Assembly (NCBI GenBank): GCA_002067265.1
Contig: MVQW01000313.1
Location: 1-13,427, forward strand
Source: Methanomethylovorans sp. PtaU1.Bin073
GTDB taxonomy: Archaea > Halobacteriota > Methanosarcinia > Methanosarcinales > Methanosarcinaceae
DNA length: 13,427 bases
Direction of reading: 5' to 3'
A model generated the notes under the pieces. That model had not been told where the DNA came from. It ran no database searches and worked only from the letters and a program-made list of their open reading frames with translations. Numbering within the stretch: the stretch's first letter is position 1; each line of letters opens with the position of its first letter. A program made the translations under genes and the position numbers. Shown piece after piece: positions 1 through 6,573 of this stretch.

Positions 1-2
1 GT

Positions 3-245
3 TCAACGGGTGGTAATGGAATAACAAGTATAACTATGGAACACAACAGCAGTGATCTTATTACTCCTCAAGAGAAAGTGGATGTTACAGTTCAAATAAA
101 TAGTGTGTATGCCAACCAGTGGGAAAGATATCTTGAAGAAAATGGTTTTGATATAATTAGTTCCAGCTCATCAAGTGTATCTGCTCGTAGGGCTCAAACT
201 TGGCTTATTATAGGTAGGCATGATGTAGATGTTTCAATAATGTGA
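3..245 (+). CDS. C-terminal part of a probable secreted/pilin-like archaeal protein (partial)
   Basis: The frame is open from the left edge to a TGA stop, so this is the 3' end of a larger gene. The ATG at position 36 is very likely an internal methionine, because codons upstream of it are open and no ribosome-binding site precedes it. About 80 residues are visible. They are rich in Ser, Thr and Asn, include a VDVTVQINSVYANQWERYLE stretch, then a run of five serines, and end in a beta-rich tail containing LIIGRHDVDVSIM. This beta-rich, low-charge composition resembles the ends of archaeal exported proteins with pilin-like N termini (DUF7289-type proteins are my best guess), but the signal or TM region lies outside the window. 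Family placement is a guess from resemblance; that the frame is coding and partial is fairly secure. Confidence 0.55.
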   Translation, partial: STGGNGITSITMEHNSSDLITPQEKVDVTVQINSVYANQWERYLEENGFDIISSSSSSVSARRAQTWLIIGRHDVDVSIM

Positions 246-272
246 ACTTGAATATTATTTGGTATTTTCAGA

Positions 273-304
273 ACTACTTTATGTGTTAGACTACTTTATG
301 TGTT
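273..304 (+). repeat. Tandem 15-bp direct repeat
   Basis: ACTACTTTATGTGTT occurs at 273-287 and again, identically, at 290-304, giving a 17-bp period. It lies in the gap between the left-edge gene and the ferredoxin, about 70-100 bp upstream of the ferredoxin TATA box. Two identical half-sites in one helical-face register (about 1.6 turns) could be a regulator-binding site, or simply slippage. No function can be assigned. Confidence 0.8.
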
Positions 305-320
305 TTCGGTGATTAGCACC

Positions 321-384
321 CGAATATCGATAGGTATTTATCTGAGTTGGCTTATCGTATATTCGATAGTTGCTATTTAAATAG
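321..384 (+). promoter_or_regulatory. Promoter region of the ferredoxin gene (TATA box within a 12-bp palindrome)
   Basis: The palindrome CTATTTAAATAG at 373-384 contains TTTAAATA, a good archaeal TATA box. Placing the transcription start about 25 nt downstream puts it near 400-408. That fits the ribosome-binding site GGAGA (406-410) and the ATG at 420, and excludes the earlier in-frame ATG at 387. Upstream, CGAATAT (321-327) and ATATTCG (359-365) form a 7-bp inverted repeat with a 31-nt spacer, and CGATAG recurs at 328-333 and 364-369. These could be regulator half-sites. The promoter assignment is an inference from motif and spacing. Confidence 0.5.
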
Positions 385-419
385 TAATGACTTTCACAAA
401 AGCACGGAGAGTAAGAAAT

Positions 420-596
420 ATGGTAGCAGTAATCAATGTCAGTGAATGTGTAGGCTGTGGAACATGTATTGATGAGTGCCCTGCAGAGGCAATAACACTA
501 AACGGTGAGAACATTGCAGTAGTAGATGCAAATGAGTGTCTGGACTGCGGTGCATGTGTTGATGTGTGCCCAACCAGTGCTATCTCAATGGAATAA
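420..596 (+). CDS. 2[4Fe-4S] ferredoxin, 58 aa
   Basis: This is a small electron carrier with two CxxCxxCxxxCP cluster motifs: Cys10, 13, 16, 20 and Cys40, 43, 46, 50, the classical clostridial-type arrangement that binds two [4Fe-4S] clusters. The protein is cytoplasmic, and its length is normal for the family. The start at 420 is preferred over the in-frame ATG at 387. GGAGA at 406-410 sits 9 nt before it, the family normally begins just before the first motif, and the upstream TATA box would start transcription downstream of 387. In methanogens such ferredoxins pass low-potential electrons between CO dehydrogenase, hydrogenase-like complexes and biosynthetic reductases; the partner here is unknown. 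asd follows after 53 nt on the same strand, so co-transcription is possible although a T6 run (615-620) lies between them. Confidence 0.93.
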   Translation: MVAVINVSECVGCGTCIDECPAEAITLNGENIAVVDANECLDCGACVDVCPTSAISME

Positions 597-649
597 GTCT
601 CTATTATTCCTCTATTTTTTGTATAGTATCCCTTATTTGAGGTTATAAC

Positions 650-1681
650 ATGGCAGAACCAATCAGAGCTGGAATCTTGGGTGCTACAGGAGCCGTCGGG
701 CAGAGATTCATTCAGGCGCTTGCTGACCATCCATGGTTTGAAATTACATCCCTCGCTGCATCAGATAAAAGCGCTGGCAAGAAGTACAAAAATGCAGCTA
801 ACTGGAGGCTGGATGTAAAACTTCCGGATAGTGTTGCAGATATGGAAATCGTGCCTGTAGATCCTTCCAAGGTTGATGCAGATGTTGTTTTTTCTGCATT
901 GCCTGCAGGTCTTGCAACTACTGTGGAAGCAGACTTTGCCAAAAATGGTTTTGCTGTGGCAAGCAATGCTTCTTCTCATCGTATGGAGAAAGATGTGCCT
1001 TTGGTAGTTCCCGAGGTCAATGCGGATCATCTTGGTCTAATTGAAGTACAGCAGGATAACCGAGGTTGGGATGGGTATATCATTACAAATCCTAACTGCT
1101 CCACAATTATGCTGGTAGCTACACTCAAACCTCTTATGAAATTTGGTATCCAGAATGTAACCGTAGCCACAATGCAAGCTATCTCTGGTGCAGGTTATGA
1201 TGGTGTACCTTCAATGGCTATTCTTGATAACGTGGTTCCATATATCGGCGGTGAGGAAGAAAAGATGGAGACCGAACCTCTCAAATTATTGGGTGAGTTC
1301 AATGGATCAGAGATCATAAATGCTGATTTCAAAATGAGTGCCTCGTGTAACAGGGTGCCTGTTATGGATGGTCACACTGAGTGCGTATGGATCTCCATGA
1401 GGGACAACCCAACTCCTGCGCAGGTAAGGCAGGAATTCCTCAACTTCAATCCACATTTGGGAGACTTGCCCACTGAACCAGAGCAGGTGCTTATTGTAAG
1501 AGATGAGCCTGATAGGCCACAGCCTCGCCTTGACCGCAATATGGGTAGAGGAATGAGCGTCAGCGTAGGACGTATCAGAGAAGGTATACGCTATGTTCTG
1601 ATGGGGCACAACACTGTTCGTGGAGCAGCTGGTGCTAGTGTGCTCAATGCTGAACTCCTGCATAAGCAAGGTAAGCTCTGA
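650..1681 (+). CDS. asd: Aspartate-semialdehyde dehydrogenase
   Basis: It catalyses NADPH-dependent reduction of L-4-aspartyl phosphate to L-aspartate 4-semialdehyde, the branch point to lysine, threonine and methionine. The 343-aa protein carries the Rossmann motif GATGAVG (residues 11-17), the catalytic cysteine in NPNCST (Cys150), and the C-terminal catalytic block [10 protein letters not shown] with Arg235 and His242. Length and motif order match the archaeal/fungal-type enzyme. The ATG is preceded by GAGGT (639-643) with 6-nt spacing. It lies 53 nt behind the ferredoxin and 25 nt ahead of an exported OB-fold protein, and appears to head or sit second in a long + strand operon. In methanogens aspartate semialdehyde is also the acceptor for sulfide in homocysteine synthesis, a process that uses Fe-S proteins. 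A functional link to the neighbouring ferredoxin is conceivable but not shown here. Confidence 0.96.
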   Translation: MAEPIRAGILGATGAVGQRFIQALADHPWFEITSLAASDKSAGKKYKNAANWRLDVKLPDSVADMEIVPVDPSKVDADVVFSALPAGLATTVEADFAKNGFAVASNASSHRMEKDVPLVVPEVNADHLGLIEVQQDNRGWDGYIITNPNCSTIMLVATLKPLMKFGIQNVTVATMQAISGAGYDGVPSMAILDNVVPYIGGEEEKMETEPLKLLGEFNGSEIINADFKMSASCNRVPVMDGHTECVWISMRDNPTPAQVRQEFLNFNPHLGDLPTEPEQVLIVRDEPDRPQPRLDRNMGRGMSVSVGRIREGIRYVLMGHNTVRGAAGASVLNAELLHKQGKL

Positions 1682-1706
1682 ACGTAGAAACATCTAGTGA
1701 GAACTG

Positions 1707-2438
1707 ATGCCGCGTCTGATATTATTCATCTTGACAGTTTTACTGGCAATGGGGATAATATCAGTTGCTGTTGCATCGGAAGTAAACACCATTTTTGAAC
1801 TTGAATTAGTGCCACTATCGGAGATTGTCAATAATCCAACAGCATATGATAGTACGATGGCTTATCGCAAGATCAGCGTTATCGGAAATATATCTGAGAT
1901 TGATAAACATCTAGTTACCATTAACCAGGATAATTATGAACTAAAAGTGGACAACACTAATGATCAGTTACTTGTAGGTTTTAATGTAGGAGATAGTATC
2001 AAGCTCACGGGCCAGTTTCTATATGATCCCATGGGTACTAGTATGTTTTATCCTAAATATACAATGCATTATCCTATCGTACAGATGGGTGAGGTTAACA
2101 TAAGTGCTATTGTTTCCAATGCATCAGAGTTCAACGGGAAATATGTTACGGTGGCAGGCAATATAACTGAGATTAAGTCAACAATAGGAGGATATATTGT
2201 TGATCTTTCAAGTCTGGATAGTGACCAAAGGATCCGCGTATATTACTATGGGTCAACTGATCTCAAGCCCGGTGAGATAGTAAGTGTAACTGGCCTTTTC
2301 AATGGTGGTGGTCTGCATAGTGAACAGATGGGTATAAAACGTCCTCCTTTGTCTATTAGTACATTCATACCCGGTTTTACGGGTCTTTGGACTTTGTTTA
2401 TTCTTGGATTATTAGTTATATATATGAAGCATGAATGA
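1707..2438 (+). CDS. Exported protein with two OB-fold-like repeats and candidate PGF-CTERM tail
   Basis: I do not recognise a characterised homologue. The 243-aa product begins with a signal peptide or anchor (residues 1-23, ending near VAVAS). Two OB-fold-like units follow (about 37-105 and 131-198), and they align with each other: SVIGNISEI... GDSIKLTGQF against TVAGNITEI... GEIVSVTGLF. This points to an internal duplication. The C terminus is IPGF (221-224), then a hydrophobic stretch of about 16 residues, then a short polar end with Lys241. That layout resembles the PGF-CTERM signal processed by archaeosortase A, though it lacks the usual Thr/Pro-rich linker and strong basic cluster. Several Asn-X-Ser/Thr sites (61, 131, 138, 152) fit an extracellular, glycosylated protein. 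It sits 25 nt after asd and 20 nt before pyrH. The ribosome-binding site is weak, suggesting translational coupling. Confidence 0.8.
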   Translation: MPRLILFILTVLLAMGIISVAVASEVNTIFELELVPLSEIVNNPTAYDSTMAYRKISVIGNISEIDKHLVTINQDNYELKVDNTNDQLLVGFNVGDSIKLTGQFLYDPMGTSMFYPKYTMHYPIVQMGEVNISAIVSNASEFNGKYVTVAGNITEIKSTIGGYIVDLSSLDSDQRIRVYYYGSTDLKPGEIVSVTGLFNGGGLHSEQMGIKRPPLSISTFIPGFTGLWTLFILGLLVIYMKHE

Positions 2439-2458
2439 CTTAAAACCTCAAGATCATC

Positions 2459-3163
2459 ATGTTAATTGCATTATCAGTTGGAGGGTCTATTCTTGCAAAG
2501 GACCTTAGTCCTGAGGGTTTCCGTGCCTATGCCGATATGCTCAAGGAGCTGTCGAAAGAACACAAAGTAATTGTTGTCGTCGGAGGAGGCGTTGCTGCCA
2601 GGGATTACATCCGGACTGCAAGAAGCTTGGGAGCTAATGAAGCAGAATCTGATTATATCGGTATATCCATAACCCGCTTGAATGCACAGCTACTTATTAC
2701 TGCACTTGGAGATGATGCATATCCAGAGCCCCCTATAGATTACAAAGAAGCCTGGAAAGCTCTGTCCTCAGGCAAGATAGTTGTTATGGGAGGCGTAATT
2801 CCAGGGCAGACCACTGATGCTGTAACTGCCATAGTTGCTGAATTCCTTAAAGCTGATCTGATTGTTATTGCAACCTCTGTAGACGGAGTATATTCTGCTG
2901 ATCCCAAGAAAGATCCTAATGCTGTCAAGTATGAAACAATGACTGCCAAAGAGCTTGTAAAAATAGTAATTTCCACTGAGATGAAGGCCGGTTCTCAATC
3001 CCCAGTGGATCCGTTGGCAGCTAAGATCATAGAGCGCTGTAACATAAACACTATTGTGATGCATGGGGCTGATCCAAAGAACGTAGCAAATGTCATTATG
3101 CAGGAAACGAAAGGCTCTGCATCTCAAAAAGGAGTTCATCTGGGTACACGGATAATTGGATAA
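2459..3163 (+). CDS. pyrH: UMP kinase, archaeal type
   Basis: It phosphorylates UMP to UDP with ATP in pyrimidine nucleotide synthesis, in the cytoplasm. The 234-aa protein belongs to the amino-acid kinase fold. The N-terminal strand carries GGS (8-10), the nucleotide-binding glycine triplet is GGG (42-44), the PGQTTD loop that contacts UMP is at 115-120, and the VDGVYSADP block is at 141-149. Length and the short N terminus match the archaeal form (TIGR02076-like) rather than the longer bacterial PyrH. The ATG follows the previous stop by 20 nt without a clear Shine-Dalgarno, so translation is probably coupled to the upstream gene. Its place between two exported proteins has no obvious metabolic logic and probably reflects operon packing. 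Confidence 0.93.
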   Translation: MLIALSVGGSILAKDLSPEGFRAYADMLKELSKEHKVIVVVGGGVAARDYIRTARSLGANEAESDYIGISITRLNAQLLITALGDDAYPEPPIDYKEAWKALSSGKIVVMGGVIPGQTTDAVTAIVAEFLKADLIVIATSVDGVYSADPKKDPNAVKYETMTAKELVKIVISTEMKAGSQSPVDPLAAKIIERCNINTIVMHGADPKNVANVIMQETKGSASQKGVHLGTRIIG

Positions 3164-3178
3164 ATTTCTGTGGTCGTT

Positions 3179-4234
3179 ATGAGACTCAGAATATTTCTTA
3201 CAGTTTTTTTCTTTTTTATCACACTGGTCTTTCCTGCTGCAGCTTCCGGAGAGGCTCGCATCATAGGCTTATATGCAAACGGAGATTTATGTGAAGTTAC
3301 TATTGGATTTTCAGAGGATTTACGTAATGTAACTTTAAGATATGATCTGATGTCTGGTGATCAGCTGATCAATTCCAAAATACTTGAGTTTGGTAATGTG
3401 CCTGCAGGAAATATTACCAGAATTGATTTGTGGGACGATGAGCTCGAAGAGAACACCTGTGTTTTACGTGCACGGGTGTTTGTAAACGGAGCGCTTGCTG
3501 ATAGCCAGCAGATCACATTTGTACATGGCAATGAAGCATTGCTGGAATTCAAAGTTGCAGGTTTCAACTCTGATAATAAGGGATCTGTGGTTGTTATCAG
3601 CCCTACTAACGTCTATCGACCTTCTGTAGTCGATCTAACCTTTGAGATCTTCAAGGCGAATGAGTTAGTTTATTCTGAGACCTTAGAGGATGTTTCTGTA
3701 ATCCAGTCCATGGAGAAGAGCATAAAGTGGCCTATTTTGCTTGAGAATGAACGAGAGTATGTTACGGTGCTAAAAATACACAGTCATGAACCAGATATCA
3801 CATCAGCTTACATTTCTGCTTTTACTGCAGAGCAGAATGTAGAAATAATATCTGATGACGTAGAATTGGATGAATATGGTGCAAGTATCACACTACAGGG
3901 TATGTCTCAGGTGCCTTTCTACGGGAAGGTCGGTATTAATTTGATGAACGGTGAGTCTAATATTTCTTTTTATGAGGAAACCGATGTTATCACATTAAAT
4001 AAAGAGGATACTGTAGGTTTTCTCTGGGAAGATATTCCTGCAGGGAACTATACTGTGGAAATACTTGCAATTAATAATGAAGGCAGGACCCTTGATCGCT
4101 ATGAGACTGCCGTGAGGATCACAGAATTGCCTGCAATCCAGACGGAACAAAATAAAGAGTTATCTGGTCTGAACATTGTTAACAGCATTGCAGTTTTCTT
4201 GACTGTTTTTCTCCTATTACGCATCAAAAGGTGA
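3179..4234 (+). CDS. Exported, C-terminally anchored protein of Ig-like beta repeats
   Basis: I do not recognise a named family. With the ATG start the product is 351 aa; an in-frame GTG at 3170 would add three residues, and neither has a convincing ribosome-binding site. An Arg-containing N terminus leads into a hydrophobic signal of about 20 residues ending in PAAAS. Roughly three beta-rich segments of about 90-100 residues follow. The first and third share a PAGN-[IY]-T turn (residues 75-80 and 287-292), suggesting repeated Ig-like or fibronectin-like domains. A single hydrophobic segment (about 331-347) and a final RIKR place the bulk outside the membrane and anchor the C terminus. The stop codon overlaps the ribosome-binding site of the downstream permease, so the two are tightly coupled. 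The likely role is an extracytoplasmic partner of that ABC transporter; this is inference from context only. Confidence 0.78.
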   Translation: MRLRIFLTVFFFFITLVFPAAASGEARIIGLYANGDLCEVTIGFSEDLRNVTLRYDLMSGDQLINSKILEFGNVPAGNITRIDLWDDELEENTCVLRARVFVNGALADSQQITFVHGNEALLEFKVAGFNSDNKGSVVVISPTNVYRPSVVDLTFEIFKANELVYSETLEDVSVIQSMEKSIKWPILLENEREYVTVLKIHSHEPDITSAYISAFTAEQNVEIISDDVELDEYGASITLQGMSQVPFYGKVGINLMNGESNISFYEETDVITLNKEDTVGFLWEDIPAGNYTVEILAINNEGRTLDRYETAVRITELPAIQTEQNKELSGLNIVNSIAVFLTVFLLLRIKR

Positions 4235-4235
4235 T
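4229..4235 (+). promoter_or_regulatory. Strong ribosome-binding site overlapping the upstream stop codon
   Basis: AGGTGAT, a near-perfect match to the archaeal anti-Shine-Dalgarno complement, lies 3 nt before the permease ATG at 4239 and contains the TGA stop (4232-4234) of the Ig-like protein. This arrangement is typical of translational coupling and supports one functional unit. Confidence 0.75.
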
Positions 4236-4238
4236 AAG

Positions 4239-5354
4239 ATGCTTGATCTCATCATCAAGAATGCTACTCAACGCAAGGTGAGAACTACACTGACCATTTG
4301 TGGCATAGCACTGGGCATATTCGCTCTGGTGGTAATGGGAGCTATGTCCGAGAATTTTGGGCAGACATTTGAAAAGTCTATGAGCCTTACAAGCGATAAA
4401 ATAAGGGTCTTTGCAGAAAGCGGTATTTTTGGCGGGGGTCTGAGCGAGCATAAAGTTTCAGATGTACGGCGTGTGGCAGGAGTCGAGGATGCCTATGGGG
4501 TGCTGGTCACATTGTTCGATGAAGACCAGTTCGGTATGAGTGGCAAGCAGGTCCTAGGAGTTCCACCGCGCAAATCGAGAAATGTACTAGAACCTGTGGA
4601 GCTCAAAGCGGGTAGATTCCTTACAGCGGGGGATACATACCAGGCAGTGGTGGGAAAGAACATTGCCGGTGAGTACGATCTGGATATAGGCAGTACCCTT
4701 GTATTAAATGAGAAAAGGTTCACAGTGGTGGGCATTATGGAATACACGGGTTCTATCTTTGACAGCTATGCTACTATTCCTCTTGATACGGCTCAAGATG
4801 TGTACAATGCTGAAAATTCCATCACATATATCTTCGCTCAGCCAGCACCAGGGGTAGATGCTGAACTTCTGTCAAAACGGATCGAGCTGAGTGTAAAAGG
4901 AGTAAACACAATTTCTCCCAATGAACTGAAGGAGCAGGCAGGGCAATCTTTACTGATATTCAGCGTAGTGACCATAAGTTCTGCTATTCTTGCAGCTATT
5001 ATAGGAGGGTTGAGTGTGATGAATACTATGCTCATGTCTGTTGCCGAAAGGACACGTGAGTTCGGTATTCTAAAGGCAATGGGCGCAGAGACAAAGGACA
5101 TAATACTCCTTACCTTGGGAGAGGCTGCTCTTCTGGGTGTCATAGGGGGGATTATTGGCATCATTGCTGGAACTGCGGCAGCGTATGCTCTCAATTCATG
5201 GCTTGCAGCCAAAGGTATAGTCTTGTTTACGGTAACTTACAGGCTACTTTTCATTGCTATGCTTTTTGCGACTCTTATAGGGATGGCATCAGGAGCTTAC
5301 CCTGCTTATAGGGCAGCGAGTATGAGCCCCATGGAGGCTCTGAGGCGTGGTTGA
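4239..5354 (+). CDS. ABC transporter permease, MacB/FtsX (LolCE-like) type
   Basis: This 371-aa membrane protein has the layout of a type VII ABC permease. TM1 is at about 18-36, followed by a large extracytoplasmic MacB-PCD-like domain (about 40-230) and three C-terminal helices (about 237-266, 290-318 and 333-355). The FtsX signature block is clear: MNTMLMSVAERTREFGILKA (261-280), and the C-terminal YPAYRAASMSPMEAL (354-368) is the usual end of the family. Such permeases do not move substrate through a central pore; they transmit ATPase motion to extracytoplasmic events, such as export of lipids, peptides or macrolides, or activation of partners. The substrate is unknown. The strong AGGTGAT site fixes the start. 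The end overlaps the ATPase start by 8 nt, and the exported Ig-like protein sits 4 nt upstream. Confidence 0.93.
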   Translation: MLDLIIKNATQRKVRTTLTICGIALGIFALVVMGAMSENFGQTFEKSMSLTSDKIRVFAESGIFGGGLSEHKVSDVRRVAGVEDAYGVLVTLFDEDQFGMSGKQVLGVPPRKSRNVLEPVELKAGRFLTAGDTYQAVVGKNIAGEYDLDIGSTLVLNEKRFTVVGIMEYTGSIFDSYATIPLDTAQDVYNAENSITYIFAQPAPGVDAELLSKRIELSVKGVNTISPNELKEQAGQSLLIFSVVTISSAILAAIIGGLSVMNTMLMSVAERTREFGILKAMGAETKDIILLTLGEAALLGVIGGIIGIIAGTAAAYALNSWLAAKGIVLFTVTYRLLFIAMLFATLIGMASGAYPAYRAASMSPMEALRRG

Positions 5355-6057
5355 ACAAATATTGCAAGTAGAAGATCTTTGCAAAACCTACATGCAAGGA
5401 AAGATCCCTGTAAATGCATTAAGGAGTGTCACTTTCAATGTTGAAAAGGGTGAACTTGTTGCTATTATGGGGCCCAGTGGCTCAGGAAAATCTACTTTGA
5501 TGGCTCTGGTGGGCTGTCTTGAAAAACCTACGAGTGGCAAAGTGGTGATAAATGGTATTGATATAACTGCTATTCCTGACACGGAATTGCCCGGAATAAG
5601 GCGGGAAATGATAGGTTTTGTATTCCAGCATTATAATTTACTTCCTGCGTTATCGGCTCTTGGAAATGTGGAGCTTGCTATGAGATTCTCAGGTGTTACT
5701 AAAAAAGAGAGGCTTAAAAGAGCAGAAAAGCTGCTGCAGAGATTGGGGCTTGAAAAACGTCTGCATCACAAGCCAAATGAACTTTCCGGAGGAGAACAGC
5801 AGAGGGTATCCATTGCAAGAGCTATTGCAAACAATCCTTCCATAATTCTCGCGGATGAGCCTACTGGAGAGGTAGACAGTAGCACAAGAGACAAAATCAT
5901 AGAGATTTTCGAGGAATTAAGTTTGCAAGGGCAGACTATCATTATAGTGACCCATGACCCGGAAGTTGCAAAGCACTGTGACAGAGTTATCCGTATAATG
6001 GATGGAACGCTGTCACAGGAGGAGAGAAGAAATAATCAGCAATATGCTACAAGGTAA
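5347..6057 (+). CDS. ABC transporter ATP-binding protein, MacB/LolD type
   Basis: This is the cytoplasmic ATPase partner of the preceding permease. All nucleotide-binding motifs are intact: Walker A GPSGSGKST (42-50), Q-loop Gln94, signature LSGGEQQ (146-152), Walker B ILADEP (167-172) with catalytic Glu171, and switch His203 in THD. The GTG start is supported by GGAGG at 5333-5337 with 9-nt spacing and lies inside the permease gene (8-nt overlap), so the pair is translationally coupled. The 236-aa length is typical. The extreme C terminus (about residues 224-236) is charged and Gln-rich with no conserved motif. Its codons overlap, tail to tail, the 3' end of a coiled-coil gene on the other strand. 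Confidence 0.95.
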   Translation: MVEQILQVEDLCKTYMQGKIPVNALRSVTFNVEKGELVAIMGPSGSGKSTLMALVGCLEKPTSGKVVINGIDITAIPDTELPGIRREMIGFVFQHYNLLPALSALGNVELAMRFSGVTKKERLKRAEKLLQRLGLEKRLHHKPNELSGGEQQRVSIARAIANNPSIILADEPTGEVDSSTRDKIIEIFEELSLQGQTIIIVTHDPEVAKHCDRVIRIMDGTLSQEERRNNQQYATR

Positions 6058-6347
6058 GCAGTGTCTTCTGTTTTCTTCTCGGTTTCTGCAGTAGTTACTG
6101 AACCTATTTTGTTTCTTGATTCCTTCAAAGCTACCAGATTCATTTCAAGCTGTTGGATCTGCATCTTTGCCCTTAGTACCTTCTTATTTTCAGCCTTCAG
6201 TTTTTCCAACAGTTCTGCCTTCTTTTCTTCGCTAATGTTGGAATCAGAAATCTGTTTCTGATACTGCTGAGATACTAAAGCATACTTCTTGAACATTTCA
6301 TGGAGGGTATCCAGGTTCTTTTCAAGATCAGTTATTGTCTTGTCCAT
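6036..6347 (-). CDS. Small coiled-coil protein of unknown function
   Basis: The product is 103 aa and strongly Lys/Glu/Gln-rich, with heptad-like spacing of Leu and Ile over about residues 5-80 (for example LEKNLDTLHEMF and LLEKLKAENKK), so a long coiled coil is expected. There is no signal peptide or TM segment, so it is probably cytoplasmic. The ATG at 6347 has AAGGA (6358-6362 on this strand) about 10 nt upstream, and a TATA-like sequence lies further up. The last seven codons overlap the 3' end of the ABC ATPase gene by 22 nt. Composition and its own ribosome-binding site argue for a real gene rather than a shadow, but I recognise no family and the role is unknown. A prefoldin-like or scaffold role would be a guess. 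Confidence 0.65.
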   Translation of the reverse strand: MDKTITDLEKNLDTLHEMFKKYALVSQQYQKQISDSNISEEKKAELLEKLKAENKKVLRAKMQIQQLEMNLVALKESRNKIGSVTTAETEKKTEDTAYLVAYC

Positions 6348-6428
6348 GCCGATCGCTTCCTTCGTTTTTTGAATTTGTTTTATTACGGCTTATCTTTTCA
6401 CTTAAGCTCTAGTTGAAAAAAGCAAAAT

Positions 6429-6440
6429 ATATTATATAAG
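6429..6440 (-). promoter_or_regulatory. TATA-like element for the coiled-coil gene
   Basis: On the minus strand the sequence reads CTTATATAATAT, an A+T-rich archaeal TATA box. The start of transcription would fall near 6410, leaving a leader of about 60 nt before the ATG at 6347. The element is close to palindromic, so it could also fire on the + strand, where no convincing gene follows. The surrounding interval (6348-6571) is AT-rich and otherwise empty. Confidence 0.4.
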
Positions 6441-6517
6441 GATTTCTATACAAAACAATATACTAATAGTCATAATGATGAGGTATTTGATGTTAGTAGC
6501 GTATAGAACTCTAAATA

Positions 6518-6573
6518 CTAAGAAAAAAAGTTAGAAAATAAGCTTGGATAGAGGATTTAGCAAACTCTATCCT
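6518..6573 (-). terminator. Intrinsic-terminator-like hairpin of the corrinoid-like gene
   Basis: GGATAGAG (6546-6553) and CTCTATCC (6565-6572) form an 8-bp perfect stem with an 11-nt loop that includes two bases of the TAG stop codon. On the minus strand it is followed by a T-rich stretch ending in a T7 run. Archaeal termination usually needs only the U-tract, so the hairpin may instead stabilise the 3' end. Confidence 0.55.

Noticed and set aside
273..304. CRISPR array or mobile-element end
   Set aside because: There are only two copies with a 2-bp spacer, no cas genes, and no transposase or target-site duplication.
387..419. Longer ferredoxin start at ATG 387
   Set aside because: The TATA box at 376-383 would start transcription after 387, there is no ribosome-binding site, and the added residues do not belong to the family.
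377..730. 117-aa frame on the minus strand over the ferredoxin
   Set aside because: It is antisense to a ferredoxin with eight correctly spaced cysteines and to the asd start; it has no ribosome-binding site and no recognisable domain.
6475..6534. 19-codon mini-ORF on the + strand beginning MMRYLMLVAYR
   Set aside because: It has no ribosome-binding site, and the only promoter is a shared palindromic TATA box; too short to support without conservation.
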